From Rhizobium vallis (lineage in GTDB: Bacteria > Pseudomonadota > Alphaproteobacteria > Rhizobiales > Rhizobiaceae): a DNA stretch of 64,000 nucleotides. This document shows, piece after piece, positions 53,915-62,327 of the stretch; position 1 is the stretch's first letter; every line of letters starts with the position of its first letter. The translations under genes were made by a program, and so were the position numbers. The notes below the pieces were generated by a model. It was not told the DNA's origin. It worked only from the letters and a program-made list of their open reading frames with translations, and ran no database searches. The stretch is taken from the NCBI RefSeq assembly GCF_003985155.1, contig NZ_ML133698.1, positions 145,682 through 209,681 of the forward strand, given 5' to 3'.

Positions 53915-56056
53915 ATGGCTAAAGCCGTTCAGAAGATCACCCTGAACCGATCGGAAGACATTCCTTTCGATAAGCTCGAACTCTCGCAGAGCAACGTCCG
54001 CAAAATCAAGGCCGGTGTTTCCATCGAAAATCTGGCGGAAGATATTGCCCGCCGCAAGCTCCTGCAGAGCCTGAGTGTTCGCCCTATCCTCGACGGGGAT
54101 GGTAAGGAGACCGGCAGGTTCGACGTACCGGCCGGCGGCCGGCGATATCGTGCCCTCGAATTGCTCGTCTCGCAGAAGCGCATGGCAATGACGGAACCTG
54201 TACCCTGCATCGTCAAGCGCGGCGATGAGCTCTCCGCCGAAGATGACTCTCTCGCCGAAAACGTTCAGCGTGTCGATCTTCATCCGCTCGATCAATATCG
54301 CGCTTTCCAGGCGCTTCGCGAACAGGGTCTCGGTGAGGATGAAATCGCTGCACGCTTTTTCGTCTCGGTCGCGACGGTTCGGCAGCGCCTGCGGCTGGCT
54401 TCCGTGTCGCCGCGGCTGCTCGATCTCTACGCTGGAGACGAGATGAGGCTTGAACAGATCATGGCGTTCTCGATCACCCATGATCATGTTCGGCAGGAGC
54501 AGGTCTGGGAAACGATCTCGCGCCAGCACGTCCGGGACGCCTACTACATCCGCAGGCTCCTTACCGAGACGACGATCCGCGCAGGCGATCGCCGGGCGGT
54601 CTATGTCGGCATCGAGGTCTATGAAGCGGCCGGCGGCATCGTGATGCGCGACCTCTTCGAGCAGGATAATGGCGGCTGGTTGCAGGATCCGGCACTACTT
54701 GAACAACTGGTTGTCGAGAAGCTGACTGCGGATGCCGAAACTCTGAAGACGGAGGAAGGCTGGAAGTGGGTCGAGGCTGCTTTCGACTTCCCCTATGGCC
54801 ACACATCGGGCCTTCGCCGCTTCCATGGCAAACAGCGGGAACTCAGTGAGGAGGAGCTTTCCCGCCACGATGCGTTGAAGGCCGAATACGACAAGCTCGA
54901 CGCCGAATATGCCAGAGCCGAAGTCTCTTCCGACGAGATCGAGCGGCGGCTCGAGGAACTCGGAAGCGAGATCGATCAGCTCAATGACCGGCCCTGCGTC
55001 TTCGATCGGCAAGACGTCGCCGGAGGTGGCGCTTTTATCTCCCTTGCCGCCAATGGTGAACTGCAGATCGAGCGCGGTTTCGTCCGGCCTGAGGATGAGC
55101 TGCAAGTCGAAACCGGCGGTGACGACGCGGAAGCGGCCGATGGTGATATCGGCGACGACGTCACCGGGTCGCCTTCCGTCGCCGGCGTCTCGGTCAACGG
55201 CAAGCCGGTCCCAGGTGACCAGGTGGAGGAAGAGGACGACGCTCTGCGGCCGCTCTCCGATCGTCTGGTGCTCGACCTGACGGCGACGCGCACGATCGCG
55301 CTGCGCAACGCGCTCGCCAATGATCCGGTCATCGCCCTCGTGGCGGTGCTACATGCCTTCGTGCTGAAGACCTTCTATCTCTATGGCTCGGATTCATGCC
55401 TGGAACTGACGCTGCAGAGCGCCAAATTCAGTCAGACCCAGGGTCTTGGCGACACCGTTTGGGCCAAGGAGATCGATCAGCGACACGAGGCATGGGGCCA
55501 GGATCTTCCCAGCAACCCCGACGACCTCTGGGCCTACCTGATTGTGCTCGACGACGTCAGCCGCCAGGCGCTCCTCGCCCATTGCGCCTCCATGTCAGTC
55601 AACGCGGTCATCGAGCCATGGAACAAACGCACGCGTGCGATTGCCCATGCCGAACAAGTCGCGCGTTCGGTCGGCTTCGACATGGTCGACGCCGGCTGGG
55701 CGCCGACGGTCGACAATTATCTCGGCCGGGTCACCAAGGCGCACATCCTGCAGGCGGTTCGCGAGGCCAAGGGCGAACAGTCCGCCCAACTCATCGACCA
55801 TCTGAAGAAGCAGGATATGGCGCGCGAAGCCGAGCGCCTGCTCGACGGCAGCGGCTGGCTTCCGGAGCCGCTGCGGACATCTGCCGAGGCGGCTCCTTCC
55901 TACAATCTCCCGCGGGCGGTCGACCAGGCAAGCGACGACGGGATCTCGCAGGCCGACAGCAACGATCTTCCGGCATTTCTGACGGAGGACGCCGATGTCG
56001 GCGACCGGAACCAGGAAGCGCAGCATCGCGCCGGCCATCTCGACGCCGCGGAATAG
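53915..56056 (+). CDS. Large ParB/Spo0J-domain plasmid protein
   Basis: The 713-residue product has an N-terminal ParB nuclease-like domain (about residues 15-130) with LELSQSNVRK, the FDVPAGGRRYRALELL box and SLAENVQRVDLHPLDQYRAF, and then a helix-turn-helix segment with VSVATVRQRLRLA. Beyond 220 comes a long acidic, low-complexity middle and a helical C-terminal half. It is much longer than RepB, so is not the partition protein of this replicon. Relatives are accessory genes in conjugative leading regions. The ATG has GGAG upstream; the gene is downstream of a hairpin and the leader repeat. Confidence 0.85.
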   Translation: MAKAVQKITLNRSEDIPFDKLELSQSNVRKIKAGVSIENLAEDIARRKLLQSLSVRPILDGDGKETGRFDVPAGGRRYRALELLVSQKRMAMTEPVPCIVKRGDELSAEDDSLAENVQRVDLHPLDQYRAFQALREQGLGEDEIAARFFVSVATVRQRLRLASVSPRLLDLYAGDEMRLEQIMAFSITHDHVRQEQVWETISRQHVRDAYYIRRLLTETTIRAGDRRAVYVGIEVYEAAGGIVMRDLFEQDNGGWLQDPALLEQLVVEKLTADAETLKTEEGWKWVEAAFDFPYGHTSGLRRFHGKQRELSEEELSRHDALKAEYDKLDAEYARAEVSSDEIERRLEELGSEIDQLNDRPCVFDRQDVAGGGAFISLAANGELQIERGFVRPEDELQVETGGDDAEAADGDIGDDVTGSPSVAGVSVNGKPVPGDQVEEEDDALRPLSDRLVLDLTATRTIALRNALANDPVIALVAVLHAFVLKTFYLYGSDSCLELTLQSAKFSQTQGLGDTVWAKEIDQRHEAWGQDLPSNPDDLWAYLIVLDDVSRQALLAHCASMSVNAVIEPWNKRTRAIAHAEQVARSVGFDMVDAGWAPTVDNYLGRVTKAHILQAVREAKGEQSAQLIDHLKKQDMAREAERLLDGSGWLPEPLRTSAEAAPSYNLPRAVDQASDDGISQADSNDLPAFLTEDADVGDRNQEAQHRAGHLDAAE

Positions 56057-56076
56057 GCTCCACCCCTGATCATCGC

Positions 56077-56148
56077 AGCCCGGCGCCATCGCCGGGCTGT
56101 CCATCCGTCCGACTCCCATCTCAACACTGCCCGGCCACCGCGCCGGGC
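56077..56148 (+). other. Two tandem GC hairpins in the parB-like/DUF932 gap
   Basis: The first hairpin has arms AGCCCGGCG (56077-56085) and CGCCGGGCT (56090-56098) with a 4-base loop. The second has GCCCGGC (56129-56135) and GCCGGGC (56142-56148), followed by TCTTTCGTTTTC. They share the same GCCCGGC core. The pair may end or process the upstream transcript, or act as a leader for the next gene. Confidence 0.7.
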
Positions 56149-56172
56149 TCTTTCGTTTTCAGGAGACACATC

Positions 56173-57363
56173 ATGAACACCATGCTTCCCAGTTCCAGCC
56201 CGGTTTCGGCCGGTTTCAAGGTCGATATCTCGCGCGGACAGCGCATTGGCCGCGTCTCGTCCGAGTGGTTCTCGCGGCCGGACGACGAACGATATCTGTC
56301 GCTTTCCGAGCTCCATCACGCGGTCAAGACGCGGGCCGACCATGCTCGTGCGCGCACCGTGGAAAGTTCCGCCATCCGGGTCGAAGCCACCCGCGACAAC
56401 GCCGAGCGCCTCGAGCTCATCGTCCCCGGCGATCGGCAGCCGATCGCACCAACGCACTGGAGTTATGGCCAGCTCTGCAGCTTGGTCGGCGCTCCGGCGA
56501 CCTATATGCGTCAACTACCGGCGCCGCTCGCTGCCATCAATCTGCAGCACGGCTTGCTCAACTACCGGGCGGAGCTGGTAAAAACCCTGGAGATGGACGA
56601 CGGCCGCGTCGAACTGCGGGCTGTAACCGGCCCGGAATATGGCCGTATCTGGGACCACGAACTCGTCTCGGCGGTGATGAAGATTGCCGGCAACGGCACT
56701 GGGGACACGATCTGGAAGGTGCCCGGCCTTCTCGACTGGTCGAGCATGACGCACAATCCCTTCATCGACATCACCAAGGATAGGACGACGCTCTATGCGA
56801 GCGATCGCGATGTGTTCGTGTTCCTTGTTGACGACACGCATCCGATCGAGGCGGGCCGGTTGCCGAATGGCGAACCGGATCTCTTCTTCCGCGGGTTCTA
56901 TGCATGGAATTCCGAAGTCGGATCGAAGACGCTCGGCATCGCGTCATTCTATCTGCGCGCGGTCTGCGCCAACCGCAACATTTGGGGCTCGGAAAATTTC
57001 GAGGAGATCAGCATCCGCCATTCGAAGTTCGCGGCCGAACGTTTCGCGCACGAGGCGGCGCCGGCGCTGACGAGTTTTTCCAATTCCTCGCCGGCAGCCT
57101 TCGTTGCCGGTATCCGGGCGGCCCGCGAACGCATCGTCGCGCGCAACGACGAGGATCGCCAGGCTTTCCTGCGCCGACGCGGCTTCTCGAAATCGGAAAC
57201 CGGCAAGGTCATCGACATGGTTCTGTCCGAAGAGGGGCACCCGCCGGAAAGCGTGTTCGACTTCGTCCAGGGTATCACCGCCTTGGCGCGCGACAAGACC
57301 CATCAGGACACCCGCCTCGAACTCGAAGGCAAGGCGAAGAAGCTTCTTGAAAGTGCAAGCTGA
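56173..57363 (+). CDS. DUF932 protein
   Basis: The 396-residue product is of the DUF932 family (phage/plasmid-like protein). Marks are LVGAPATYMRQLPAPLAAINL, VTGPEYGRIWDHELVSAV, ITKDRTTLYASDRDVFVFLVDD and LRAVCANRNIWGSENF. No reaction is known. Such genes lie in leading regions of conjugative plasmids and in phages, next to ParB-like proteins, as here. AGGAG precedes the ATG. The gene runs in the same direction as the ParB-like gene 116 bases upstream. Confidence 0.88.
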   Translation: MNTMLPSSSPVSAGFKVDISRGQRIGRVSSEWFSRPDDERYLSLSELHHAVKTRADHARARTVESSAIRVEATRDNAERLELIVPGDRQPIAPTHWSYGQLCSLVGAPATYMRQLPAPLAAINLQHGLLNYRAELVKTLEMDDGRVELRAVTGPEYGRIWDHELVSAVMKIAGNGTGDTIWKVPGLLDWSSMTHNPFIDITKDRTTLYASDRDVFVFLVDDTHPIEAGRLPNGEPDLFFRGFYAWNSEVGSKTLGIASFYLRAVCANRNIWGSENFEEISIRHSKFAAERFAHEAAPALTSFSNSSPAAFVAGIRAARERIVARNDEDRQAFLRRRGFSKSETGKVIDMVLSEEGHPPESVFDFVQGITALARDKTHQDTRLELEGKAKKLLESAS

Positions 57364-57444
57364 GCCCGCCCCAGCCCGTAGCAACGCCGTCAAGCGACAA
57401 TGCAGGCGGCCGTGAACCTCACTTCGCTGCTGACACAGAAAAAT

Positions 57445-57468
57445 AGGGCCACTGGAAGACCAGGGCCC
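57445..57468 (+). terminator. Hairpin downstream of the DUF932 gene
   Basis: AGGGCC-A-CTGG with loop AAGA and CCAG-GGCCCT form an almost perfect stem about 80 bases after the DUF932 stop, with a few T residues after it. It probably ends the ParB-like/DUF932 transcript and separates it from the convergent DUF1173 gene. The rest of 57364-57716 shows no gene. Confidence 0.6.
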
Positions 57469-57716
57469 TTTAAGGTGTGAAGGTCAATAACCTCCAGAGG
57501 GGAACAGCTGAAACGATGGCACTGGGAGGAAAACCATCAGATGCATCAGCTGGAGGCAATATGCACATATTTTGACCGGTTGGTAAAACATTTATTGTGC
57601 AGTGCAGCTATGCAGAAAAGGTCGAGCCGCTCCGTGCGGACAAAGGCGGAGCCCGTGTAGAGGCTTTCCTCGTACGACTAGCCAGCATAGGCGCACCGAT
57701 GCAGAGCTGTCGGCGA

Positions 57717-58967
57717 TCACGGCAGGCGGGGTATTTCTCCGTCGGCGACGCGCCAAATCCATGGCGTCATCTCTGCTCTCGCGGCAATCATTTCATTGAG
57801 GGCGAGTTCGTAGTTTTCGTCGGCACCGATGGGGACGATGAACAGCGCGACGGGCGCGGGGCGTTGTTCCGGCAGGGTAACCGAGACGACCGGCTGCTCC
57901 CGCGAGAGATTGAAGCGCAGGCCTTTCACGCTCTTTCGCTTCAGCCTTGAAAGACGTTCCAGGAGATGTTGCTCATGGATGCTCTCGAACGGGATCCAGT
58001 TCTCGTTGACCACCATCATGGCGATCTCCTCGATGGATGCGATCCCCGCGGCCGATATCCCGAAGGTGGCGATCATGATCAGATGGCAGTGTTCGCTCGA
58101 CCGCCAAAGCTCGAGCTCCGTCTCGTATCTGGCGCTCAGCCGCTTCCATATCCCCTCCTCGATCATGAAGGGGAAGGGGAGGTGGCGGACGACGATTTTC
58201 TGGCCGCCGCGGGCAGCAGTGAATTCCTTCACCTCCGCCACAGTCATCATCAGCTTCCGCAGCCCGGTGCCAGAGACATGGGCAGTGGTCAAAGCTGCTG
58301 CCCGCCGCGACGCTATTCCTTCGCGGTCCTCCTGATGAAACACTTCCGGCACGAACAGAATGTCGCTCAATGGTCCGCCGCGTGCGGTCATCTGTGAGGC
58401 GGCGTTGATGAGACTTGTCCGCACCCGGCCCCAACCGCGTTTGCCGGCCCATGACGAGCGCCATTCCGTCAGTTCTCCCGCCTCCCAGAGATAGTGCAGG
58501 ACGGCGCGCAACGAGAGCTTCTTTGTCTCATTGCGCAGCGCCGGCTCAGACGCCTCCATGGAGGACGCCGGCGCGCTGCGAGCGCCTTTCTTCGTCAGGG
58601 GAAAATCCAGCTGCAGGGCAGCTTTCCCACTCGCGTCGATCTGGATCGCGTTGCCGATCAAGGATCCCAAGCCCGATAATTCATAGGGCGGTTCGTAGGC
58701 CGGGCATGCAGGGTCATGGTCCCGCCCCGAAAGCGGCATGCGCTTGATGACATAGAGCTCGTCGACGTGTGCAATGTACATGGGAACCGGCGGGTCTTTG
58801 CATCGGCAAAGTGGCCGTAGCTTCTGCACGTAAGCATGTTCGAGCCGGACGGGAAGCTCGGGAGCGTCCTCGTCGAACGCCTGCCCGCCGATCAAAAACT
58901 GTCGCACATCGCCCCCATGGCCGTCTCTCCGGACCGGCTGACCAAACCACGTCCGAGTTCGTAGCAC
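57717..58967 (-). CDS. DUF1173 protein
   Basis: This 416-residue protein matches what I recall of DUF1173, a family found almost only on rhizobial plasmids. It has CRCKDPPVPMYIAHVDELYVIKRMP with a short cysteine-rich start, LHYLWEAGELTEWRSSWAGKRGWGRVR in the middle and FESIHEQHLLERLSRL near the C-terminus. Function is unknown. It starts at GTG 58967 with GGAGAAG upstream and TATAAT-like bases close by. It is the only minus-strand gene in the 53.9-63.8 kb cluster, convergent with the DUF932 gene. Confidence 0.78.
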   Translation of the reverse strand: MLRTRTWFGQPVRRDGHGGDVRQFLIGGQAFDEDAPELPVRLEHAYVQKLRPLCRCKDPPVPMYIAHVDELYVIKRMPLSGRDHDPACPAYEPPYELSGLGSLIGNAIQIDASGKAALQLDFPLTKKGARSAPASSMEASEPALRNETKKLSLRAVLHYLWEAGELTEWRSSWAGKRGWGRVRTSLINAASQMTARGGPLSDILFVPEVFHQEDREGIASRRAAALTTAHVSGTGLRKLMMTVAEVKEFTAARGGQKIVVRHLPFPFMIEEGIWKRLSARYETELELWRSSEHCHLIMIATFGISAAGIASIEEIAMMVVNENWIPFESIHEQHLLERLSRLKRKSVKGLRFNLSREQPVVSVTLPEQRPAPVALFIVPIGADENYELALNEMIAARAEMTPWIWRVADGEIPRLP

Positions 58968-58980
58968 AAACTTCTCCGAT

Positions 58981-59006
58981 TATACTATCTTAAAATAGGC
59001 AGTATA
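58981..59006. promoter_or_regulatory. AT-rich dyad at the DUF1173 promoter
   Basis: TATACT (58981-58986) and AGTATA (59001-59006) are inverted repeats with an inner CTAT...ATAG pair. On the minus strand the block contains a TATAAT-like -10 about 15 bases from the GTG start. A repressor site overlapping the promoter is the simplest reading. Confidence 0.5.
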
Positions 59007-59157
59007 TCGGTTGTACGTCCGAGCGACTGGAAACGGGTCATCGCCAAAGGCAGGAGAGGGGGAGCTGCTGCAAACCGGTCGCCGTAGGAGACGACATCGG
59101 TGCTGTCATAAAGGACGACTCCGAAGGCGAAGTTCTCCCCCATGATTCCTCCTCCTC

Positions 59158-59245
59158 GAAAATTGGAACTATCGACCATGAAAATTGGAAGTCAGCGATT
59201 AGTTGATTGGGAGCCATCGATCCGAAATCTGGAAGTTGGCAACCG
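59158..59245. repeat. Four tandem repeats of 22 bp (GAAAATTGGAAGT-type)
   Basis: Units begin at 59158, 59180, 59202 and 59224. The first two share GAAAATTGGAA exactly; the fourth reads GAAATCTGGAA and the third is a weaker match with ATTGGGA. The period is 22 bases (two helical turns). Such arrays are seen as iterons or as the inner repeats at ends of IS21-type elements. No transposase gene lies nearby. The whole 58968-59388 stretch has no gene and carries this array plus the leader element that follows. Confidence 0.6.
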
Positions 59246-59294
59246 CATGAACTTTCCGCTGCCGGCAGCAGGATGCGGGCGCGGCCGTAATGGA

Positions 59295-59370
59295 AGAGTA
59301 AGAGGGGAGCCGGGAAGGGTTGACTTGCCGAGGCTTGGAGAGCGCCCAGGCAGGTCGGTCCATCCTTCGC
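59295..59370 (+). repeat. Conserved purine-rich leader element, copy 2
   Basis: AGAGTAAGAGG (59295-59305), CGGGAAGGG (59311-59319) and a GGAGAG block occur in the same order as at 53832-53900, and again lie directly upstream of a plus-strand plasmid gene. The spacing from element to start codon differs. The recurrence within one cluster argues for a shared regulatory or transcript role. Confidence 0.6.
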
Positions 59371-59388
59371 TCTCGACAGGGTTCCTAT

Positions 59389-59646
59389 ATGAATGTGATC
59401 TCGTCTCCGGCCGTTGATGAAGCTGCTTCTGCTTCCGTGTCATCCGATCGTGCCAGCCGCACTGGGCGCATGTTCGACGTAGGCAAGGTGGTGGTGCTTC
59501 TTTTCAGGCAGCAGCTATCAATCTCGATCGATGGCCGTGGCGTCACAGCAATTTTCTTTTGCGCCAGCGACCTTGAGGACAAGGCTCCGATCCCCGCCCG
59601 GCTGATGCAGCGCCATCGTCTCGTCGGTGTCGCCAGCCGGCCATGA
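59389..59646 (+). CDS. Small hypothetical protein upstream of the Toprim gene
   Basis: The 85-residue product begins MNVISSPAVDEAASASVSSD and has a more ordered C-terminal half with MFDVGKVVVLLFRQQLSISIDGRGV. It shows no recognised domain, signal peptide or membrane helix. It starts after leader copy 2, and its stop is 13 bases before the Toprim start, so the two are probably co-transcribed. The ribosome site (AGGG) is modest. I consider it a real but uncertain gene. Confidence 0.5.
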   Translation: MNVISSPAVDEAASASVSSDRASRTGRMFDVGKVVVLLFRQQLSISIDGRGVTAIFFCASDLEDKAPIPARLMQRHRLVGVASRP

Positions 59647-59659
59647 CGGAGGGCTGGCC

Positions 59660-60697
59660 ATGTTATCCCCTTCCGAACTGGCGGACCGTCTTGCGCGCGA
59701 TGCCGAGGCGGTCTGCCGTCACTACCTCTCAGCCGGCCGTCGGGCCGGCAATTACTGGATCGTTGGCGATGTCGCCAACAGCAAAGGCCGGTCGCTCTAT
59801 GTGCATCTCTCCGGTTCGCGTGCCGGGCATTGGACGGATGCGGCGACCGGCCAGTATGGCGACCTTCTCGATCTCGTGCGGGAAAGCTGCGGGCTCATCG
59901 ATTTCCGAGACGTCGCCAACGAGGCACGCCATTTCCTCAGCCTTCCCCAACCCCAACCAGCGTCGTCTCGCAGGGGCGCGGCCTCCGACCAACTGCCGGT
60001 CGATAGACCGGCGGCGGAGCGTGCAAGGCGACTCTTTCGAATGACCCAGCCGCTGGCGGGAACGCTTGGCGACAGCTATCTGCGCCAGCGCGCTATCCTC
60101 AGGGCGTCCCTCCATCCTGCCCTGCGCTTCCATCCCTCTTGCTACTACCGGGATCTTGTGACCGGTCGGACGTCCGGCTATCCGGCGCTCGTCGCTGCGG
60201 TAACCGATCCTTCCGGCGCTATTACCGGCGTGCATCGCACATGGCTCGATCCGGGCGGCGACGGCAAGGCGAAGGTCGAGGATCCCCGCCGTGCGCTCGG
60301 CGGTCTTTTCGGCAATGCCGTGCGCTTCGGCTTTCCGCTCCATAATCTCGTGCCTGTCATGGTCGCGGGCGAAGGCCTGGAATCGATCCTGTCGCTATGC
60401 CATGTGATGCCCGCGATGCCGATGGTCGCCGCGCTAACCGCCAACCACCTCGCGGCCTTCTTGCCGCCTGCGGCGTGCCTGCGTCTCTACATCGCCGGCG
60501 ACGCTGATGCCGCCGGCCGGCACGCGGTCGAAGGGTTGAGCCGCCACGCCCTGGCGCTCGGGATCCTGCCACTTGTGCTTGCCCCTGAACTCGGCGACTT
60601 CAACGAGGATCTGCGCTGGCTCGGCCCGGACCGGCTGACGGCGAGCCTGCGGGCCCAACTCGTTCCGGAGGACGCGATGGTTTTCCTGCCCGTGTGA
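59660..60697 (+). CDS. Toprim-domain plasmid protein (primase-like)
   Basis: This 345-residue product has an N-terminal part resembling zinc-less primase domains (RAGNYWIVGDVANSKGRSLYVHLSG with HWTDAATGQYGDLLDL) and a C-terminal Toprim domain. In the latter, VMVAGEGLESILSL supplies the acidic E and LRLYIAGDADAAGRHAVE the DxD-type motif. Toprim proteins of this kind act in plasmid DNA metabolism, perhaps making primers after conjugative entry. ATG 59660 has GGAGGG upstream; a start 33 bases earlier is possible but overlaps the small upstream gene. Confidence 0.85.
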   Translation: MLSPSELADRLARDAEAVCRHYLSAGRRAGNYWIVGDVANSKGRSLYVHLSGSRAGHWTDAATGQYGDLLDLVRESCGLIDFRDVANEARHFLSLPQPQPASSRRGAASDQLPVDRPAAERARRLFRMTQPLAGTLGDSYLRQRAILRASLHPALRFHPSCYYRDLVTGRTSGYPALVAAVTDPSGAITGVHRTWLDPGGDGKAKVEDPRRALGGLFGNAVRFGFPLHNLVPVMVAGEGLESILSLCHVMPAMPMVAALTANHLAAFLPPAACLRLYIAGDADAAGRHAVEGLSRHALALGILPLVLAPELGDFNEDLRWLGPDRLTASLRAQLVPEDAMVFLPV

Positions 60698-60839
60698 GGC
60701 GGGTCGAACGGCAGTGGTGGCGGTTGTCGCAACAGGGAAGGTTGTTCCATGGGCACTTCCTTCGGGTGGGAGCGCGCCCGCGGGCCTGCCGAGAGACGAC
60801 CCTTACCACGCGGCGGCCTGGCCTTCAGCTGGTCAGTCA

Positions 60840-60890
60840 GGTTTCTTCCCCGCGCCGGCGGAGCCGGCGCTCCTCGCGGGTCAAGAAACC
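60840..60890 (+). other. 51-base hairpin upstream of the DUF2493 gene
   Basis: GGTTTCTT (60840-60847) and AAGAAACC (60883-60890) are exact arms, with CCCGCG (60849-60854) and CGCGGG (60875-60880) continuing the stem. An inner GCGCCGGC-GGA-GCCGGCGC hairpin is an alternative fold. It lies in the 317-base gap before a plus-strand gene, which contains no other gene. It may be a leading-region single-stranded promoter or a structured mRNA leader. Confidence 0.65.
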
Positions 60891-61014
60891 TTCTTGTCCC
60901 CGCCCGGCGCTACGCTGGGCCGCAGCACTTCGCGCCGCGGTTCCGGCCCGTCTCCGCGTGAACGGGTTCGCCGTCAGGCCGCGAGAGGCGCGGCCGCAAC
61001 CGACGGAGACCATC

Positions 61015-61956
61015 ATGAACTCGACCCTTTCCATTGACGACACCTTCGAGCCCCACCACGCCTCTTCCTCGACCGACCGCTCCATCTACGAAATGCAGAT
61101 CTACGGCCATCGCCCTTTCCAGGACGAGCCCGATCCGCGGCCGCTCCCGGAAGAGCCGGTCGTTCAGTCGGCGCTGACTTCGATCTTCGACGCCCTGTTC
61201 GAGATGCTCGGCGATACGCGGCTGGAGCCCGATCTCGAAGACTTGCTCTGGTCGACGGTCAACCTCTTCCACCGGGCTGGCGAGCGCATCCAGCGCGAGC
61301 TTCAGCGAAACGAGGATGCACAACGCGCCGGCCAGCGGGAGCAGGACGGCTCGGAGGTCAAGAGCGTCGAGCTCGAGCGGCTGATCGCCGAAGGCATCAC
61401 ATTTCTTGAGCGCCGCAATGCCTTTGAGTTCATACGCGACTATTCGGCCGACCTCTTCGAGGCGCAGACCGGTTCGGCCTGGCGGCCGCGCACCGGCTCC
61501 AAAGTCAGCCATGCCAACATGACGGCGGCGATGATCGACTCCAGGGACTTCCTTTCCGCACGCCGCCACGTCGAGACCGAGGTGCTGATCCCGGCCGGGA
61601 CCAAGATCGCTTTCTCCGGCGGCATGGATTACAATGATCACCAACGCATCTGGGCGAAGCTTGACCAGGTACAACTAAAGCACCCTGATATGATCCTGCT
61701 CCACGGCGGCGCACCGAAAGGCGCCGAGCGCATCGCAGCCTGCTGGGCCGAGGCCCGCAAGGTGACACAGATCACCTTCAAGCCGAACTGGACGAAGCAT
61801 GCCAAGGCCGCTCCCTTCCGCCGCAACGACGAGATGCTCTCGGTCATGCCGACTGGCATCATCGTCTTTCCCGGCTCCGGCATCACCGGCAATCTCGCCG
61901 ACAAGGCGCGTCGACTTGGCATCCCGGTCTGGCAGGCCGCGGAGGATGGCGCGTGA
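61015..61956 (+). CDS. DUF2493 (SLOG-type) plasmid protein
   Basis: The 313-residue product has an N-terminal region of about 170 residues with coiled stretches and then a C-terminal DUF2493 domain. That domain has IAFSGGMDYNDHQRIWAKLDQV, the LLHGGAPKGAERIAACWAEAR loop and TGIIVFPGSGITGNLADKARRLG. The fold is a SLOG-like Rossmann domain expected to bind a nucleotide or nucleic-acid fragment; function is unknown. GGAG precedes ATG 61015. A longer frame from 60694 is arginine-rich and lies in the hairpin leader, so I reject it. Confidence 0.8.
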   Translation: MNSTLSIDDTFEPHHASSSTDRSIYEMQIYGHRPFQDEPDPRPLPEEPVVQSALTSIFDALFEMLGDTRLEPDLEDLLWSTVNLFHRAGERIQRELQRNEDAQRAGQREQDGSEVKSVELERLIAEGITFLERRNAFEFIRDYSADLFEAQTGSAWRPRTGSKVSHANMTAAMIDSRDFLSARRHVETEVLIPAGTKIAFSGGMDYNDHQRIWAKLDQVQLKHPDMILLHGGAPKGAERIAACWAEARKVTQITFKPNWTKHAKAAPFRRNDEMLSVMPTGIIVFPGSGITGNLADKARRLGIPVWQAAEDGA

Positions 61957-61986
61957 GCGCCATTTCCTTCGTTCCTGATGATCGTT

Positions 61987-62015
61987 GCAATGTAATGCGC
62001 TCTGCATTACATTGC
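61987..62015. promoter_or_regulatory. Perfect 12-bp-arm operator of the tacAT-like pair
   Basis: GCAATGTAATGC (61987-61998) and GCATTACATTGC (62004-62015) are exact inverted repeats with a 5-base centre, ending 24 bases before the antitoxin start. DUF1778 ribbon-helix-helix antitoxins with their acetyltransferase toxins repress such palindromes. Confidence 0.75.
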
Positions 62016-62039
62016 GCTTCATCTAGCAAGGAAATAGAC

Positions 62040-62324
62040 ATGGCCGCTACCAGTGCTCGAAAGGAAACGCCCGTTTCCATGCGCTTTCGCGATGATGATC
62101 TCGCAATCATCGATCGGGGCGCGGCCCTGACCGGGCTATCCCGAACCGAGTTCATGCGCCGCGCTGCGGTGCAGGAAGCGCAGACGGCTATCCTCAACGA
62201 GAGTGTCATTCGCGTTTCCGCCGACGCTTTTGAAGCTTTTGTTGCGGCCATCGAAGCGCCGTCAGCCGCTGCGCCCGCCAAGGTAGCGGAGCGCCTGCAG
62301 CGTCAAGCGCCCTGGGAACATTGA
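62040..62324 (+). CDS. DUF1778 (TacA-like) antitoxin
   Basis: This 94-residue protein has a ribbon-helix-helix segment: VSMRFRDDDLAIIDRGAALTGLSRTEFMRRAAVQEAQ, then a helical C-terminal part ending RLQRQAPWEH that should clamp the toxin. It matches TacA/AtaR antitoxins of GNAT-type toxins. The chosen ATG follows the operator directly; an upstream frame from 61953 reads through the palindrome. It ends three bases before the toxin start. Confidence 0.9.
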   Translation: MAATSARKETPVSMRFRDDDLAIIDRGAALTGLSRTEFMRRAAVQEAQTAILNESVIRVSADAFEAFVAAIEAPSAAAPAKVAERLQRQAPWEH

Positions 62325-62327
62325 GCT

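Noticed and set aside
60694..61014. Extension of the DUF2493 gene upstream to 60694
   Set aside because: The added residues are arginine and proline-rich and are encoded by the hairpin-bearing leader; ATG 61015 has a good ribosome site.
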